From Selaginella moellendorffii (taxonomy: Eukaryota; Streptophyta; Lycopodiopsida; Selaginellales; Selaginellaceae), in assembly GCF_000143415.4 (NCBI RefSeq), contig NW_003314261.1, positions 6,145,525 to 6,209,524 on the forward strand: 64,000 nt of DNA, in the 5' to 3' direction. The notes beneath the pieces were generated by a model. It saw only the letters and a program-made list of their open reading frames with translations. It did not search any database and had not been told where the DNA came from. Shown here one piece after another: positions 44,778 through 55,760 of the stretch; within the stretch, counting starts at the first letter, position 1; every line of letters starts with the position of its first letter. The position numbers and the translations under genes were made by a program.

Positions 44778-47603
44778 TTAATGAATCTCACCTTGAACCC
44801 AGGTTATGAATGCTCTTGCTGCATCTCTTGCATGGTCTGGCAAGGTGATGGTGGCACTTTGCTTCCGCATCCAACCATGCACAACATTATCCATAGATAT
44901 GCTCATGCTGGGATCCCTTGGATTTAGCACCCATCTCTTTTCTAGGCAATCCTTCGTATATCCGGAACTTGGCTTGAACCACTCCACAGTTACATTGAAG
45001 GAGTTAGTTTCCGCGTCCTCCTCTGCATCAGTGATGCAGCGCCCCACCCATATCATTTGTTTTTTATTACTGGGTCTGACAAGCACGACCATTCCTTTGC
45101 AAACCTGTACTGGATTGAATGCTGAATCCGGCTTCTTGTTCCTCGGCCCACAATAGTGATCCTCAACATCGTTATCTGTCATTGCATTTCCAGAGGACAT
45201 TGTTCCGCTACTATCTGGTGCTCTGGGTTCTGGCCAAAAGGACTCTTCCAATTCTTCATATACAACCGGCCCATTTTGGATAGCAGATATAATCTTCTCC
45301 CAGTATTCGAGCAAAGGCTTGCACCTCTTAAAATAGGATTCTCCACCAAACACCAACCCCCTCTTCCACAAGGCAATATACTGTCTAATCCCGGCCACTA
45401 TACTTTCCTGGTCTTTGAGTCCATCCGGGTGTATCGGCCGTGGGGAACCCTGAGGAATCATAGGTTCCCCAGTTATGGGATCTCTCTTGAAGAGTTCAAT
45501 GCCGTCCACTGGCAGCCACACTGTGTCCCATTCTCTCATCTTGTACCTCATCACTGGAGCACCGTCACACATGCTGAAATGAAACTGAAGAGGCTTGGAG
45601 TGGCCAATCAACGTTTCGGATCCGTCCCTGATGTAGCCTCTTACAAACCCCTTAAAGTCTGGAACCTCTGTCACAAGTGCAGCTTCAACAGTGCCTTTGA
45701 TGCAATTTTGGAATTCATCATAGAGTTGTGGGAGGGTGAGGACATTGGATCGCCGGAGGGACTCTGCCAGGTGACTGAACATGGCATCGACGTCTTCATG
45801 AGTGTGCCCAACCATGAGAAAGCCAAGTGTAACCGTTTCAAATATGCCTTTGGCAACAAGCATCGCCAAGTACGCGAAGACGTACATGTTTTTGTTCTCA
45901 CTGCCAGCATTGTCTGTTTGGAGCAGAAGATGGGGTGGAAGGCCACATCGGCCGCAAGAACTTCCTTGAGATTCTGCTTCGTTTGGATGAGGCTGTGCAT
46001 TCACCGGGCGACCAGCCTCGTCGGAATGGCATGAGGCCTCACGTGATAACCCTACAATCTGACGGCCAATATATTCACTGGGATGGCATGGAGCCCCATG
46101 CAATACTGCAAGCCTTTGCTCCTCCTCCAGCTGAACCCTGTATGGGGTTCGATCGACAAGGGCCTTATGCAAGGGTTGGCCGTTCAGCTCAGTCTGCGCA
46201 CTTTGCAAAGACCTTAAGTGTTTTGCTAGGGACGCAATCATCATGTTTGCACCCTCGCCACCCCATAGAGGTACAAAGAAGTTCCCATAGTTCTGGGCAC
46301 CATGCCCATGAGCGATTATGCCAAACAGAGACACAGGCAGCTGCATGGATGAAGAGATTGCCTTGGGGGCAGGATTGAGTCGAGGTAAGCACGTCTTTTT
46401 CTGGTCCATTTTGTCGTGGATGATGCAGAGGTAAGAGTCAGGTCTCTCCATGGAGAGAATCCTGTTATGATAATATGCAGTCCTGCAGCTTCTCTGCTCG
46501 ATGTTGTGGTCGAGCCGCCTTCTAACCAACATCTCTCGCTCTTGACCGATGCAAGAATTCTTCGACAAAGCCATTTTGATAGCAGTGCACTCGTCACACT
46601 TTGAAAAGCTGGAGTACTTTCCTATACTCATATCCCTGAACCTGTTGCTCCACAATTTACTAAATCTAGATTGGCTCAGCTTCTTGTAGCCATTACTCTG
46701 GAGTTCCCGATTCACATCTTCCAATATGGCCCCCTTGGTATACATGGAAGGGAGAACTCGTTGGGTGTCTCGAGTTCCATCTTCCAAGAGGCGGGTTTTA
46801 TGTGGTTGCTGCTCGCTACATATCTCGACAAACCTCTTGAAGATTGCCTCTCCATATACAACATGACCCCTGGTTTTGTGCGTACCGTCGTTCCCATGGA
46901 CTGCCTGTTGAACCCTTTATTCCTCGAACTCAGTTTTGATTCTGTAGAATGTGCTTCGAGGGACTCCATAAATGATTCTCCATGCCTTCATGCAGACCAA
47001 ACCCCTCTGGAAGACCATGCCCCCCACCTGATGTTCTGAAGCATCAACAGATGACCGTAATGCCTCATACACAAAATTGTGAGCTGCCTTCCAGGACAAT
47101 GTCTTGTATCTTGCTCTCTCCTCTTCAATAGCATCCCAATCAGCATGTTGACAGCACCTCCTCTTGCAACAAGCAACTGTCGAGACCATTCGAACCTCCA
47201 TCGCCATTTTCTGCCTTTTCGGTTCGTTACTCAGATCCCTTTGGCTGCGCTTTAGGAAGGTGTACTTTCTTTTCCCATGAAGAGATGTTCTGTCATCAGT
47301 TGTAGTGGTGTTTGATTGTGAATCCTTCACATTCTCAAACACTAAGTGCCTCAATTTCCACCGCACAATGCTTCCAATAGTCAGACTGTTTTCTTTTGTG
47401 TCAACAACCTCTAAAATCGCAACTCCAATATCATCCCAGCCCAATTCTTGATTAGCAACCGCATCTCTTGGATCGACAACTGTGGCTAAGCCCTTAGCTA
47501 CCACCTCCCCGTCGGGGTTGTTTAGAAACACCTTTGCCTGAATCCATGTAGCACGGTTCTTAAGATCCACGGAGGGAACATGCATCGCACTTGCGGAGGC
47601 CAT
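44778..47603 (-). pseudogene. DUF7869-like transposase-type protein, one internal stop
   Basis: A 941-codon frame interrupted by a single TAA at 46917-46919 (TEFEE-stop-RVQQAVHGND); the frame is identical on both sides. The N-terminal part has a Cys-rich patch (VACCKRRCCQHADW) and GLVCMKAWRIIYGVPRSTFY. The central part carries the family landmarks IIHDKMDQKKTCLPR, LLQTDNAGSENKN and VGHTHEDVDAMFSHL. These conserved acidic positions (D, D, E/D) fit an RNase H-type fold, though catalysis is inferred. The C-terminal part contains a module resembling a chromatin reader (VCKGMVVLVRPSN, WVGRCITDA, VEWFKPSSGY). Two palindromes of the local family fall inside the coding part (46027, 46084) without breaking the frame. 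Relatives are common in mosses, lycophytes and animals in many copies and are thought to be mobile. Confidence 0.75.
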
Positions 47604-48019
47604 TCTAAAAGTGCAGAAAAGAAGTTAAGACCATACAAAAAATGTGGAGAATGGCCTAAATCATAACATACCAAACAACCTCAATAGCATGAGGCCACAT
47701 GCCATTATTCAAACATGCTATTGACACCCATGTGAAATTTCGCATTCACAAAATTGGCATGAGCCCTCATGCCATTAGTGGTACCACTAATGGCATGAGG
47801 CCTCACAAAAATGGCATGAGGCCTCATGCCATCTTGATATACACACAGCTGCAGGCAAGTAAAAACATACATGACAATACGCTAGCCATGAAATTGCAAG
47901 GGCCCAAGATGGCATGTGGCCTCATGCCATTTCTAAATGTGGTCCTAAGCCATTCCATGGTGAACATACCAGGAAGCACAAGTGCCGAATATCAAGAGGA
48001 AGCGGTAGCCACACCAAAG

Positions 48020-48170
48020 ACAGTGTCGCTCGCAACACCGCAACTACTCGTAGCGCCGCTCGCAACACCGCAACTGCTCGTAGCGCCACTCGCACAAACT
48101 GCCACTCGCATAAACTGCCGCTCGCAATGGCGCTCGCAATGCCGCAACCGCTCGTAGACGCATAAACCAC
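48020..48170 (+). repeat. GC-rich minisatellite
   Basis: About 27-bp units of the type GCTCGCAACACCGCAACTAC with CTCGTAGC, two to three good copies followed by shorter variants. Confidence 0.7.
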
Positions 48171-48953
48171 AGCTCACAATGCCGCTTACACAAGCAGCGC
48201 TCACTGCGCTCAGCGGAACCAAGAACACGGCGCACAAAAATGATAGACCTAGGAATGAGTTCGAGAATTCAAAAATAACACACGTTTGAACGTCACATCA
48301 AATCCTTTGACAAACTAGATCTTATGATTCCTCTGACAAATTTCAAACTGAGTAGCTTCTAGACTTTGCTATCGGAGGTTGAACTTTGTCACATCATGTC
48401 CTTGCCTCGATCCAGCTGTGCCATGTCAGTGATTCGAACTTTGCCATGCCATGTCAGCGATCCGTGCCAAGATTATTCGCCGTGTAAAGGAATAATTATG
48501 ATGTGTGTGTACGTCCATTTATGGCAATATAAGGCCACACGCCATTCAAAGAATAATGCTAGTCGAGCATTTTTTGGTGCATTTTTGGGTTCAAAATTGC
48601 ATGAGCCCACACGCTATAAAGTTTACCTGTACCAAAAATAGAAACAGCTTTATTTACTTGGGAATTTAAGTGGTTGAGGCATTTTTAAACTTACAAACAC
48701 ATGCCCTACTTACATTCCTTTGGTTGCTTAAAATTCAAAAATATTATAAACCTTTCTTTTTGCATTTTCAATGTTTTCAATTATGGTTTTTGATTTTCGC
48801 AGGACCAGCCTAGTAATCTATTTGCATCCCGTCATGTTTATAGCTAACTTTCGTTTGTCCCCTTCGCTAGCCTGAGATACATCTGCTCGGCATCTGCCTC
48901 TTACAGCATTTGCCCAGAAAGGGCATCTTTCTTCACGCAGCATTTGCCATATG

Positions 48954-48971
48954 TTTAGGGTTTAGGGTTTA
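48954..48971 (+). repeat. Interstitial telomere-like run
   Basis: TTTAGGGTTTAGGGTTTA, two and a half units of the plant telomere repeat; too short to mark a chromosome end. Confidence 0.8.
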
Positions 48972-49639
48972 GCAATTCAGTAGCTTGATAAACATGCAAA
49001 TACAGAACTTGATGCAAAATCCTTTGATATGTCACAATGCCCCTAGGACCATAAACACATTTCAATAGAGAGGGTCCTTTCATTTCATAACTCCTTATGT
49101 AGATCTTGGTGAAACCAGAGTTAGTGAAGTTGGTTTCTTGTGATCCCACATCTGATTGTGATGTCCCTTTGCAGTGTCGATGGAAAGGTCAATGCACACC
49201 AAACTGTAGAATCTTGGAGCAAAATAACGGTCGGATCTATGGCAAATGCCCTTGAAACATTGTAAGGCTCGTGTGGTCTCATGTGGTGTCCGATCGAGAT
49301 GCTTCTTTGCAGGGTCATCAAGAAGGACATTGTATACCATTCTTTATTTAGTTGAACATCTGGCATTTTTGGAAATACAAGATGCTTTGGAATATCCAAT
49401 CATGCATGGTATAAATATAGCGAGGGTATTAAATGATATCCCAATCATGATCTTTCTTTTGGATTTCGCGTGCATGCAGTCCGAGGAATGATGACGTTGC
49501 GGATTTCTTTTGGATTTCACGTGCATGCATGCGCGCGGCGATCCAGAAATTAATGGTGGCACCCAAGTCCGAGGAATGATGACGTGGTGGGATTACCAAC
49601 CGTCGTGACATTTCGCGCGTGTGAGGTTAGGTTTTGCAT

Positions 49640-49800
49640 TTTGCTTCGTACTCGCGCTCGCATCGCGCTCCCACTCGCGATCACGCTCACATTCGCACTC
49701 ATCTACCTTCTCTATAGGTTTCTCATGTGCATCGGCGTCCACTCGCGCTTGCATCACACTCGCGCTTGCATCGCGCTCGTGTGCATCGGCGTCCACTTCA
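49640..49800 (+). repeat. CTCGC-rich low-complexity stretch
   Basis: Irregular repeats of CTCGCRCTCGC and ACTCGCGCTTGCATC; strongly pyrimidine-biased on the plus strand and upstream of the ParB-like gene. Confidence 0.6.
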
Positions 49801-50004
49801 AGACACACCCAGTTTGTAACTTCACCGCCAACTCCGCCACCCACTCCGCCACCCACACGCAGCCCACTTGGCGTCCCGGGAGATTTCAACGCCACTCTCC
49901 AACTGTAAGTGGCAGAGTAGCCTTGCTGCTACGATCCGCTGCACACACAGTGCACATTCGCTAGCGAGTCCGGCCTCGATTGTCACGCCTCCATTCAGGT
50001 TCAA

Positions 50005-51545
50005 ATGGTAAGTCTTTTAGGCCAAGTAGAAAATGGCATGAGGCCACATGCCATTCAGTAGCAACATTGGCATGCACCGATTGGGCTCTCGAGTGCAGTC
50101 CGGTTACAGATGGCGTGTAGCCTCACGCCATCTTAGGATGCAGCCTCAAGACATCTGATGCAGTGGTGAATGGCGTGTGGCCTCACGTTATTTCCAGCTG
50201 CTAGCTTTTCATCTGTCAGCTCTAATTGTTGTGCATTTCTGAACAGGCAAGGAATTGCGTTCTTCTTCCAGCCACTGTCAATGTGGATGCAGAGAAGGGG
50301 GAGGAGCTCACCAGTTGGACTTTTGGGATGGAAGGCGAGGATCTGAGGCTGTACAACATAGATGGTGGGAGAAAAGAATGCATGGGGATCCTCATCCAAG
50401 TGACAGACACTCCATGCAGTTCCATGCAAGAATATGGACTGGCACTTGTGGTAGAGACAGCGTCCGCCTTCAAGATCCACCTTGCACATCCTAGCGGCTT
50501 CCCGGAGGGGGGCAGCGGCTATGAGGAATTCCTAGAGGGAGATAGGGAGAGGTTGTCCAGGAGGCCCACAATTTCAAAGGCGCTGCGGGTCTATGAAGAT
50601 CACATGGAATCCACGGACCTCACCTACGGCGATGTTCAAAAACTATATTCCAACATTGAGCCGTTGAAAGTGCCTCCAGTTCGCGAAGCGAAGGGGAAGG
50701 GGGTCGATCTGGAAACTACCCAGAAGCAGAAAAGGGTGGTCAAGCTCAAGCCGACATCGGACTCTCTTGCTCCAAAAAAGAAGCTACTCAGTGATGCCAT
50801 TGCCTCGGGTTCGAACACTATACCCACCAAAAAGAAGAGCCGCAAAGAGCAAAAAGAGCAAGAAGAGGCAGCAAAAATCGTCGCAGATAATAGTACTTGT
50901 TACTATTCCAACAAAGTATATACAATCGACGTGAGCCGTATCGACATCCAAAGCAAATACAACCACAGGCTAGTATCTGATGAGTGGGTGGAGAAACTGA
51001 AGCAGAAGATGCTGGCAAGTCCAGTAACACCTGACATCGCAGATGTGATCCCCTACTACCGAACAATGAAGGGCGAGACAAGGTTTCCAGACTTGATCAA
51101 TAGGAAGGTGTTGGACGATCAGAACATCCGGTTCTATGCCGTCTCCAGGCAGCATTCTAGCTTTGCGATGCAAGAGATAGTTGTGGATATTATGGTGGGC
51201 GAGGAGGTGAAGAAAGTCTTCAAGACAAGAGTTGTCCGCCTGATAAAAGGCAACTCGCCCCTCCGATCTATCATATACATCTCCCACGTGCAGATTGTCA
51301 AGCAAGAAATGTGCTACAAATCGGGTCTGCACGAGACATTGGCACGAACACGGAAGCTCTGGGTTCAACTGAAGAAGCCACAAAAACCAGGACAAGGACG
51401 TGCACTAGCAACTAGCGCCTGGCAGGTAAGCCTCGTTGCATGTGGCATAGCATGTGGCCTCACGCCATTTCCATTGCAGGAATTCTCGAGTCTTCTCTCG
51501 AAAACACTAGGGGTCAATGACACACTCAGCATCCATAACATTCAC
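50005..51545 (+). CDS. Unknown nuclear protein with possible ParB-like domain, cut at its end
   Basis: Proposed model: ATG at 50005-50007 directly at a GTAAGT donor, intron 50008-50246, exon 50247-51425, intron 51426-51479, exon from 51480. Joined, it starts MARNCVLLPATVNVDAEKGE. Both introns contain copies of the local palindrome. Residues 1-110 resemble no known family to me. Residues 150-220 are Lys-rich with nuclear-signal-like runs (KKKSRKEQKEQEE). Residues 225-330 have the layout of a ParB/sulfiredoxin fold: VYTIDVSRIDI, DEWVEKLKQKM, and FYAVSRQHSSFAMQEIV in the place of the GxHR/GQHS motif; this is a weak, pattern-level call. The frame reads on past 51545, but from there it is antisense to a retrotransposon integrase, so the true C-terminus is lost. 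Divergent from the transposase-like gene. Confidence 0.55.
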
Positions 51546-51547
51546 TC

Positions 51548-53507
51548 AAGAAATCCATGGAGATGGATTCCCAAGGACCTGAAGGGACCGGAAGGGAACG
51601 AAGCAAACCTGAAGGAAGGTGGCGAGGTACCTTATTCCGGGCACAAGTGTCACAGGAGGTAACAAAAGCTTTGATGTAGTCGTCCATGTGAGGCCACCAA
51701 AAGTCCCGTGCAACTAGCTCATAGGTTTTCGCAATGCCGAAGTGACCAGCAGTCGGGCTATCGTGGCACGCCATCAGGACCAACCTTCGAGCATCACCTT
51801 CAGGAACGTAAAGCTGCTCCCCACGGTACAATAAACCATCTAAGAACTCGAACTCGTCAAATCGCCGGCAGTCGGGAGTCACTGGGTGTCCAGCCTGAAG
51901 ATGGGGGAAAATGTCGCTAGCGAGATCATCGGATTGAAGATCGTTTCTGATTGCATCCATCAAGGAGGAGTCCTGAGGGGCCAGGGAAATTGCCATAACT
52001 TGAAGCCGATCAGGACCGAGGATAACTTGATCCTGTTGATCGAAGGCAGGATTACCAGGCCTGAGACTGAGATAGGAGCGCCTTGAAAGAGCATCAGAAA
52101 GGCCTTGAAACTTTCCAGGTCTGTACTTGATAACAAAGTCAAACCGACTTAGGAATTGTGCCCACCTTGCTTGACGACAGCTTAAAACTTGGGAAGTGGC
52201 AAAGTACTCGAGATTTTTGTGATCCGTCCAGACTGTTGTTTGATGGCTTGCCCCTCCAAGAAACGGCGCCACTCTCCAAAGGAATCCACGATGGCAAGGA
52301 GCTCCTTGTCGTGGATTTCATAATTGATCTCCACAAGCTGGAATTTCTAAGAATGGAAAGCGACCGGATGAAGTTCGTGATCCGCTCCGAGTTGAGACAG
52401 CACAGCACCAATGGCAAAGTCGGAGGCGTCAGCCTCGATGAAGAAAGGTTGTGAGGAATCAGCATGGATCAAGACAGGAGCAGAACTGAAGGCCGCCTTG
52501 AGTGTGTCGAAGGCCTGCTGGGCAGCAGCAGACCAAGAGAAGGGAACATCCTTGCGAGTGAGATGTGTGAGAGGAAGGACAATGTCAGAGTAGTGATCAA
52601 TGAATATGCGGTAGAAGTTGGCGAAGCCAAGGAAAACCTGAACGTCCGACATTGATTGTGGAGGCTCCCATTCGAGAATAGTCTTGACTTTGGCAGGATC
52701 CATCGTGATACCCTCAGGAGTGACAATGTACCCAAGGAACTCCACAGACTGCTGATCAAAGGAACATTTCTCAAGCTTCGCGTATAGGCCATGTTCTCGC
52801 AGCTTCGCTAGCACCTTGCGTACATGTTCGTCATGCTCCTCCTGAGTTTTTGAGTAGATGAGGATGTCATCGAGGTAGACGATCACCATCTGATCAAGAA
52901 ACTCCCAAAAGACGTCGTTCGCCATGTGTTGGAAAACTGCTGGAGCATTTGTCAAGCCAAATGGCATGACAGTGTACTCGAAGTGGCTATAGCGGGTTCG
53001 GAACGCAGTCTTCCATTCATCACCAGGCCGGATCCGGATCAGGTTGTATGCTCCACGGAGGTCGATCTTGGTGAAGAAGCGGGCACTGCCGAGACGTTCC
53101 AACAGGTCCGAGATCAGGGGCAGCGGATAACGGTTCCGAACAGTCACCTTGTTCAGACCTCGGTAGTCGATGACTAGCCGCAAGCTCCCATCCTTCTTCT
53201 TGACAAAGAAGACAGGCGCTCCAGCCGGGGACTGCGAATGCTGAATATAGCCCGAGGCAAGGTTCTCATCCACGTACTCTTTGAGGGCCTTAAGCTCGGA
53301 CGGGGATAACCCGTAGATAGGCTCCCACGGAGGTGACGCTCCTTCCTGTAAATCAATGGGAAAATCATAAGGCCGATGAATAGGCAGTACACTAACTTTT
53401 TTCTTGTCAAACACATCCCCAAAATCATGATACTTCTCAGGAAGACTGATAGGAAAAACATGCAAAGCAAAAAGAAAAAGAGGTTCTTCATGAAGGAGTT
53501 CTTTCAT
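51548..53507 (-). pseudogene. pol of element 2 (RT, RNase H, integrase start)
   Basis: RT is open and intact from 53507: VKKKDGSLRLVIDYRGLN, YPLPLISDLLERL, MPFGLTNAPAVFQHM, the catalytic YLDD at about 52870, and FLGFANFYRIFI. RNase H follows with IEADASDFAIGAVLSQ, then one frameshift near 52330 (HPVAFHS) and continues as VWTDHKNLEYF and KYRPGKFQGLSDALSR. The integrase zinc finger (HDSPTAGHFGIAKTYE, CDTCARNK) is complete, but the DDE core is cut after SMDFL. Only one or two frame errors, so a fairly young copy. Confidence 0.88.
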
Positions 53508-53639
53508 AGTGATTGTGGAGATAGGAGGAGGCGTACGACTAAATGGAATGATGAGACGAGGATACGGTCCAGTGTAAGATGGAAGAGAGGAAAAAGAAGA
53601 GGGTGAAAACTTTATAGAGTCAGGAACAGAACCCCGATT

Positions 53640-54236
53640 TGAGTTTAGGGAACTTTTCCTGATTCAGACTCGATGAACAGTAGGGGAAGCCGTGGGAGAG
53701 ATGAGCTGTAATTCCTTCCAACAGATTTGAGGCTGATGTAGTTGGAACCAAGGAAGACCGAGCACCACAGAGGAGGACTTGCTGTTGATGATGTTGAAGG
53801 CGATATCGGTGACGGTGGACCCGATGTGTACTCGAACGGGCAACATTTCCCTAAGTCCAGAAGATGGAGACACAAAATGCCCGCCGATGCCTTCAACCCT
53901 CAAATCCCGTATGGTAGGAGAAAGAGGAACGTGATGTCAGGCAGCAAAGGCCGTGTCCATGAAGCAGGAAGTTGCACCCGAGTCCAGTAACGCCAGAGCC
54001 TTGAGTCCTGATTGTTCGGTGAAAGAAAGGAGACATGGGACGCGGAAGTTGCGGGAATTGGTGGTGGCTTTGATGAAAGGTGGTGAGGAGCTTGATAAAG
54101 AAGAAAAGTGATTTTTATTCGGGGAGTCCAAACAGATAGCTCCTACTCTGTTTGGACAGGGTCGTTTCCCGACTGCAATAGAGGTGGACTTTGAGGCAGA
54201 GTAAACTCGAGCAGTCAAGGAGGCTTCTTGGGACAT
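53640..54236 (-). pseudogene. Protease region of element 2
   Basis: ALALLDSGATSCFMDTAFA gives the aspartic protease loop (DSGAT), followed after a frame break near 53940 by VHIGSTVTDIAFNI and VVLGLPWFQLHQP. Two frame breaks separate it from RT. Confidence 0.8.
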
Positions 54237-55120
54237 ACAGCTGCTTTGTGATTAGGATCAGCACAATAGAGGCAAAGATTATGAGATATTCGACGTTGCT
54301 TCTCAGCAGGACTCAACTTCCCTCTAATGAGTCGGGGAGTACCAGAAATATCCATCGGAAGCAGAGCAGTAGGTTCAGGAGTATGCCCTGAAGACTCAAG
54401 CTGGGATTCCTGAGTCTGGGATGGAAAAACAGCGGTGTGGCGACTTTCCTGACGACGTTCAAAGAGACGATTGTCACATCGAACAGCTTTGTTGATGGCA
54501 TCCGACAGGTCCTTGGGATCCTCCATGGTGAGCAACAAATCCTTGACACCGTTGTTGAGGCCGAAACGAAATTGGTCAATTAGGGCCTGCTCATCCCACT
54601 GAGTGTCCAAGGCAAGGAGTTGGAACTCTGCAGCGTAGATCGAGGCAGGACGAGACCCCTGAGAGAGACGTCTCATCTTTGTGGTAGCAGCCCGAACCCG
54701 ATCCGTCTCGCCAAAACATGCTTCGAGCTTCTCTTTGAACAATTGAAGATCCATTAGCTCCGGAACCACGACCCCTTTCATGCTCTTCTCCAGAAGAGGA
54801 GAAAACCATGACAAAGCTGCACCCTCAAGCAACGTCCCAATCGCGCTGATTTGAGACTCGGGAGTGGGGTACTGCCAATGTTGAAGTGCAAAGATCAGCT
54901 CCATTTGGTTCAAAAATCCACGAAGCTCCGAACGCTTGCCTGAAAATTTCGCCGGGAAACTCACCTTCGGTTCAGGAACTTTGCTGGATCCTTGAGCCGA
55001 AAGTGAAGCAAGCTCCTGCTGCATGCGAAGAAGGGTCGCCTTCAGCTCGATATTCTTAGATTGGATTTTTGCAAGGACTTCAGCAAAGAAATCAGGATGG
55101 CTTGGAGACTCCATTGGCAA
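54215..55120 (-). CDS. gag of element 2
   Basis: 301 residues, uninterrupted: coiled N-terminus (AKIQSKNIELKATLLRMQQE), retrotransposon gag core (FSGKRSELRGFLNQMELIF, SWFSPLLEKS, FKEKLEACFGE) and a CCHC knuckle CLYCADPNHKAAVCPKKP. The next frame (protease) overlaps by 22 bp, as in elements using frameshifting, though decay is as likely. The start codon may lie at MESPSHPDFF, two codons in. Confidence 0.85.
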   Translation of the reverse strand: MPMESPSHPDFFAEVLAKIQSKNIELKATLLRMQQELASLSAQGSSKVPEPKVSFPAKFSGKRSELRGFLNQMELIFALQHWQYPTPESQISAIGTLLEGAALSWFSPLLEKSMKGVVVPELMDLQLFKEKLEACFGETDRVRAATTKMRRLSQGSRPASIYAAEFQLLALDTQWDEQALIDQFRFGLNNGVKDLLLTMEDPKDLSDAINKAVRCDNRLFERRQESRHTAVFPSQTQESQLESSGHTPEPTALLPMDISGTPRLIRGKLSPAEKQRRISHNLCLYCADPNHKAAVCPKKPP

Positions 55121-55436
55121 GAAGAAAGAAAAGAAAGGGGGAAAAAGACAAAGGCAATCAAATAATCAAAACGGGCTAAAAGAAAAGCAAAAACCACAAT
55201 CTGAATCAAACTGTCAAGACCCCCAACAAGATCAAGGCTGGAAAATGCTAAAGACAAAGAGAAAAAGCTAGTGAAAACAAAGAAGAGGCCTTAGACTGGC
55301 GTTGATTCAGATTGTGGAGAAATGGAACAAGGCTAACCTATATATACTATAGGTTGATGAAGCTCCACCACTCTTGGATCAAGGACGGCCTAAATATAGC
55401 TGAGGTCGAGGAGGCGCCACATCATCATCAGGAATG

Positions 55437-55535
55437 TGGCTCGAGACTCAGGAATCGGGAAGTGTCTCGAGAGTCAAGAATAGGGAAGTGTCTCGAGAGT
55501 CAGGAATAGGGAAGTGTCTCGAGAGTCAGGACTGT
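55437..55535 (-). repeat. 26-bp tandem repeats in element 2 upstream region
   Basis: About four units of the type GGGAAGTGTCTCGAGAGTCA plus AGGAATA. They lie upstream of the TATA-like box for the minus-strand element, the usual place of U3 enhancer repeats in an LTR. Confidence 0.65.
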
Positions 55536-55610
55536 GGTCTGCAGGTTAGGAATCCGGCGAGAGTCAAGAATGTGGCAAGAATTGGGGGATTCCTGACAGG
55601 AACGACAAAT

Positions 55611-55760
55611 ATGCTCTCAGTGTCACTGGAAATCAAGAGGGTTTGGGATGACATTTGGAAAATAAAGTCTCACGAATTTGACAACATGCTTATGAACCAT
55701 CCTGAGACTCAACAATTTGTGAGGAAAATGTTTTACATTATTGATGGGAATCATTGTTAG
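55611..55760 (+). pseudogene. Fragment with IDGNH motif (possibly ParB-like)
   Basis: Short open frame VWDDIWKIKSHEFDN, then HPETQQFVRKMFYIIDGNHC. The FYIIDGNH pattern resembles the ParB/DGNHR-type motif. It is unlike the retroelements on each side and may be a remnant of a second gene of the 44-51-kb type. Confidence 0.35.

Larger units (their letters stand above)
47604..50004. other. 2.4-kb spacer between divergent genes
   Basis: No gene recognised. It contains seven palindromes, a GC-rich tandem repeat (48020-48170), a telomere-like run (48954-48971) and a CTCGC-rich stretch (49640-49800). Presumably it includes both promoters. Confidence 0.5.
44540..51475. repeat. Dispersed short palindrome family
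   Basis: Consensus TGGCATGAGGCCTCATGCCA, a perfect 20-bp palindrome usually framed by A and T. Copies or half-decayed copies are seen near 44545, 44615, 44680-44710, 46027, 46084, 47685, 47755, 47795, 47812, 47908, 48530, 48598, 50032, 50110, 50168 and 51440. Variants swap A/G in the arms (GGCGTGTGGCCTCACGCC) while often keeping pairing. Not seen elsewhere in the window. They sit in the transposase gene, both introns of the ParB-like gene, and the spacer between. Confidence 0.85.
51548..55400 (-). mobile_element. Ty3/gypsy element 2, 3'-truncated
   Basis: Order on the minus strand: leader with TATA-like box (about 55353), gag, protease, RT, RNase H, integrase up to SMDFL, then abrupt junction with the ParB-like gene at about 51548. 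Integrase end, any 3' LTR and target duplication are missing, so it is a deletion product or a misjoin. It is not closely related to the 2.4-10.9-kb element and shows no introns. Confidence 0.85.

Noticed and set aside
45156..46378. 292- and 147-residue plus-strand frames
   Set aside because: They are antisense to the DUF7869-like gene and show no motifs.
46788..46916. An intron between the two halves of the transposase-like frame
   Set aside because: The halves are in the same frame and the intervening codons continue the protein; a single stop explains the split better.
49584..49964. 126-residue plus-strand frame as a gene
   Set aside because: It lies in CTCGC low-complexity sequence with an Ala/Arg/Thr-rich product and no motif; likely leader DNA.
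44540..51475. Reading the repeated palindromes as a CRISPR-like array
   Set aside because: Spacing is irregular (tens to thousands of bases), some copies are coding, and the genome is clearly plant nuclear.
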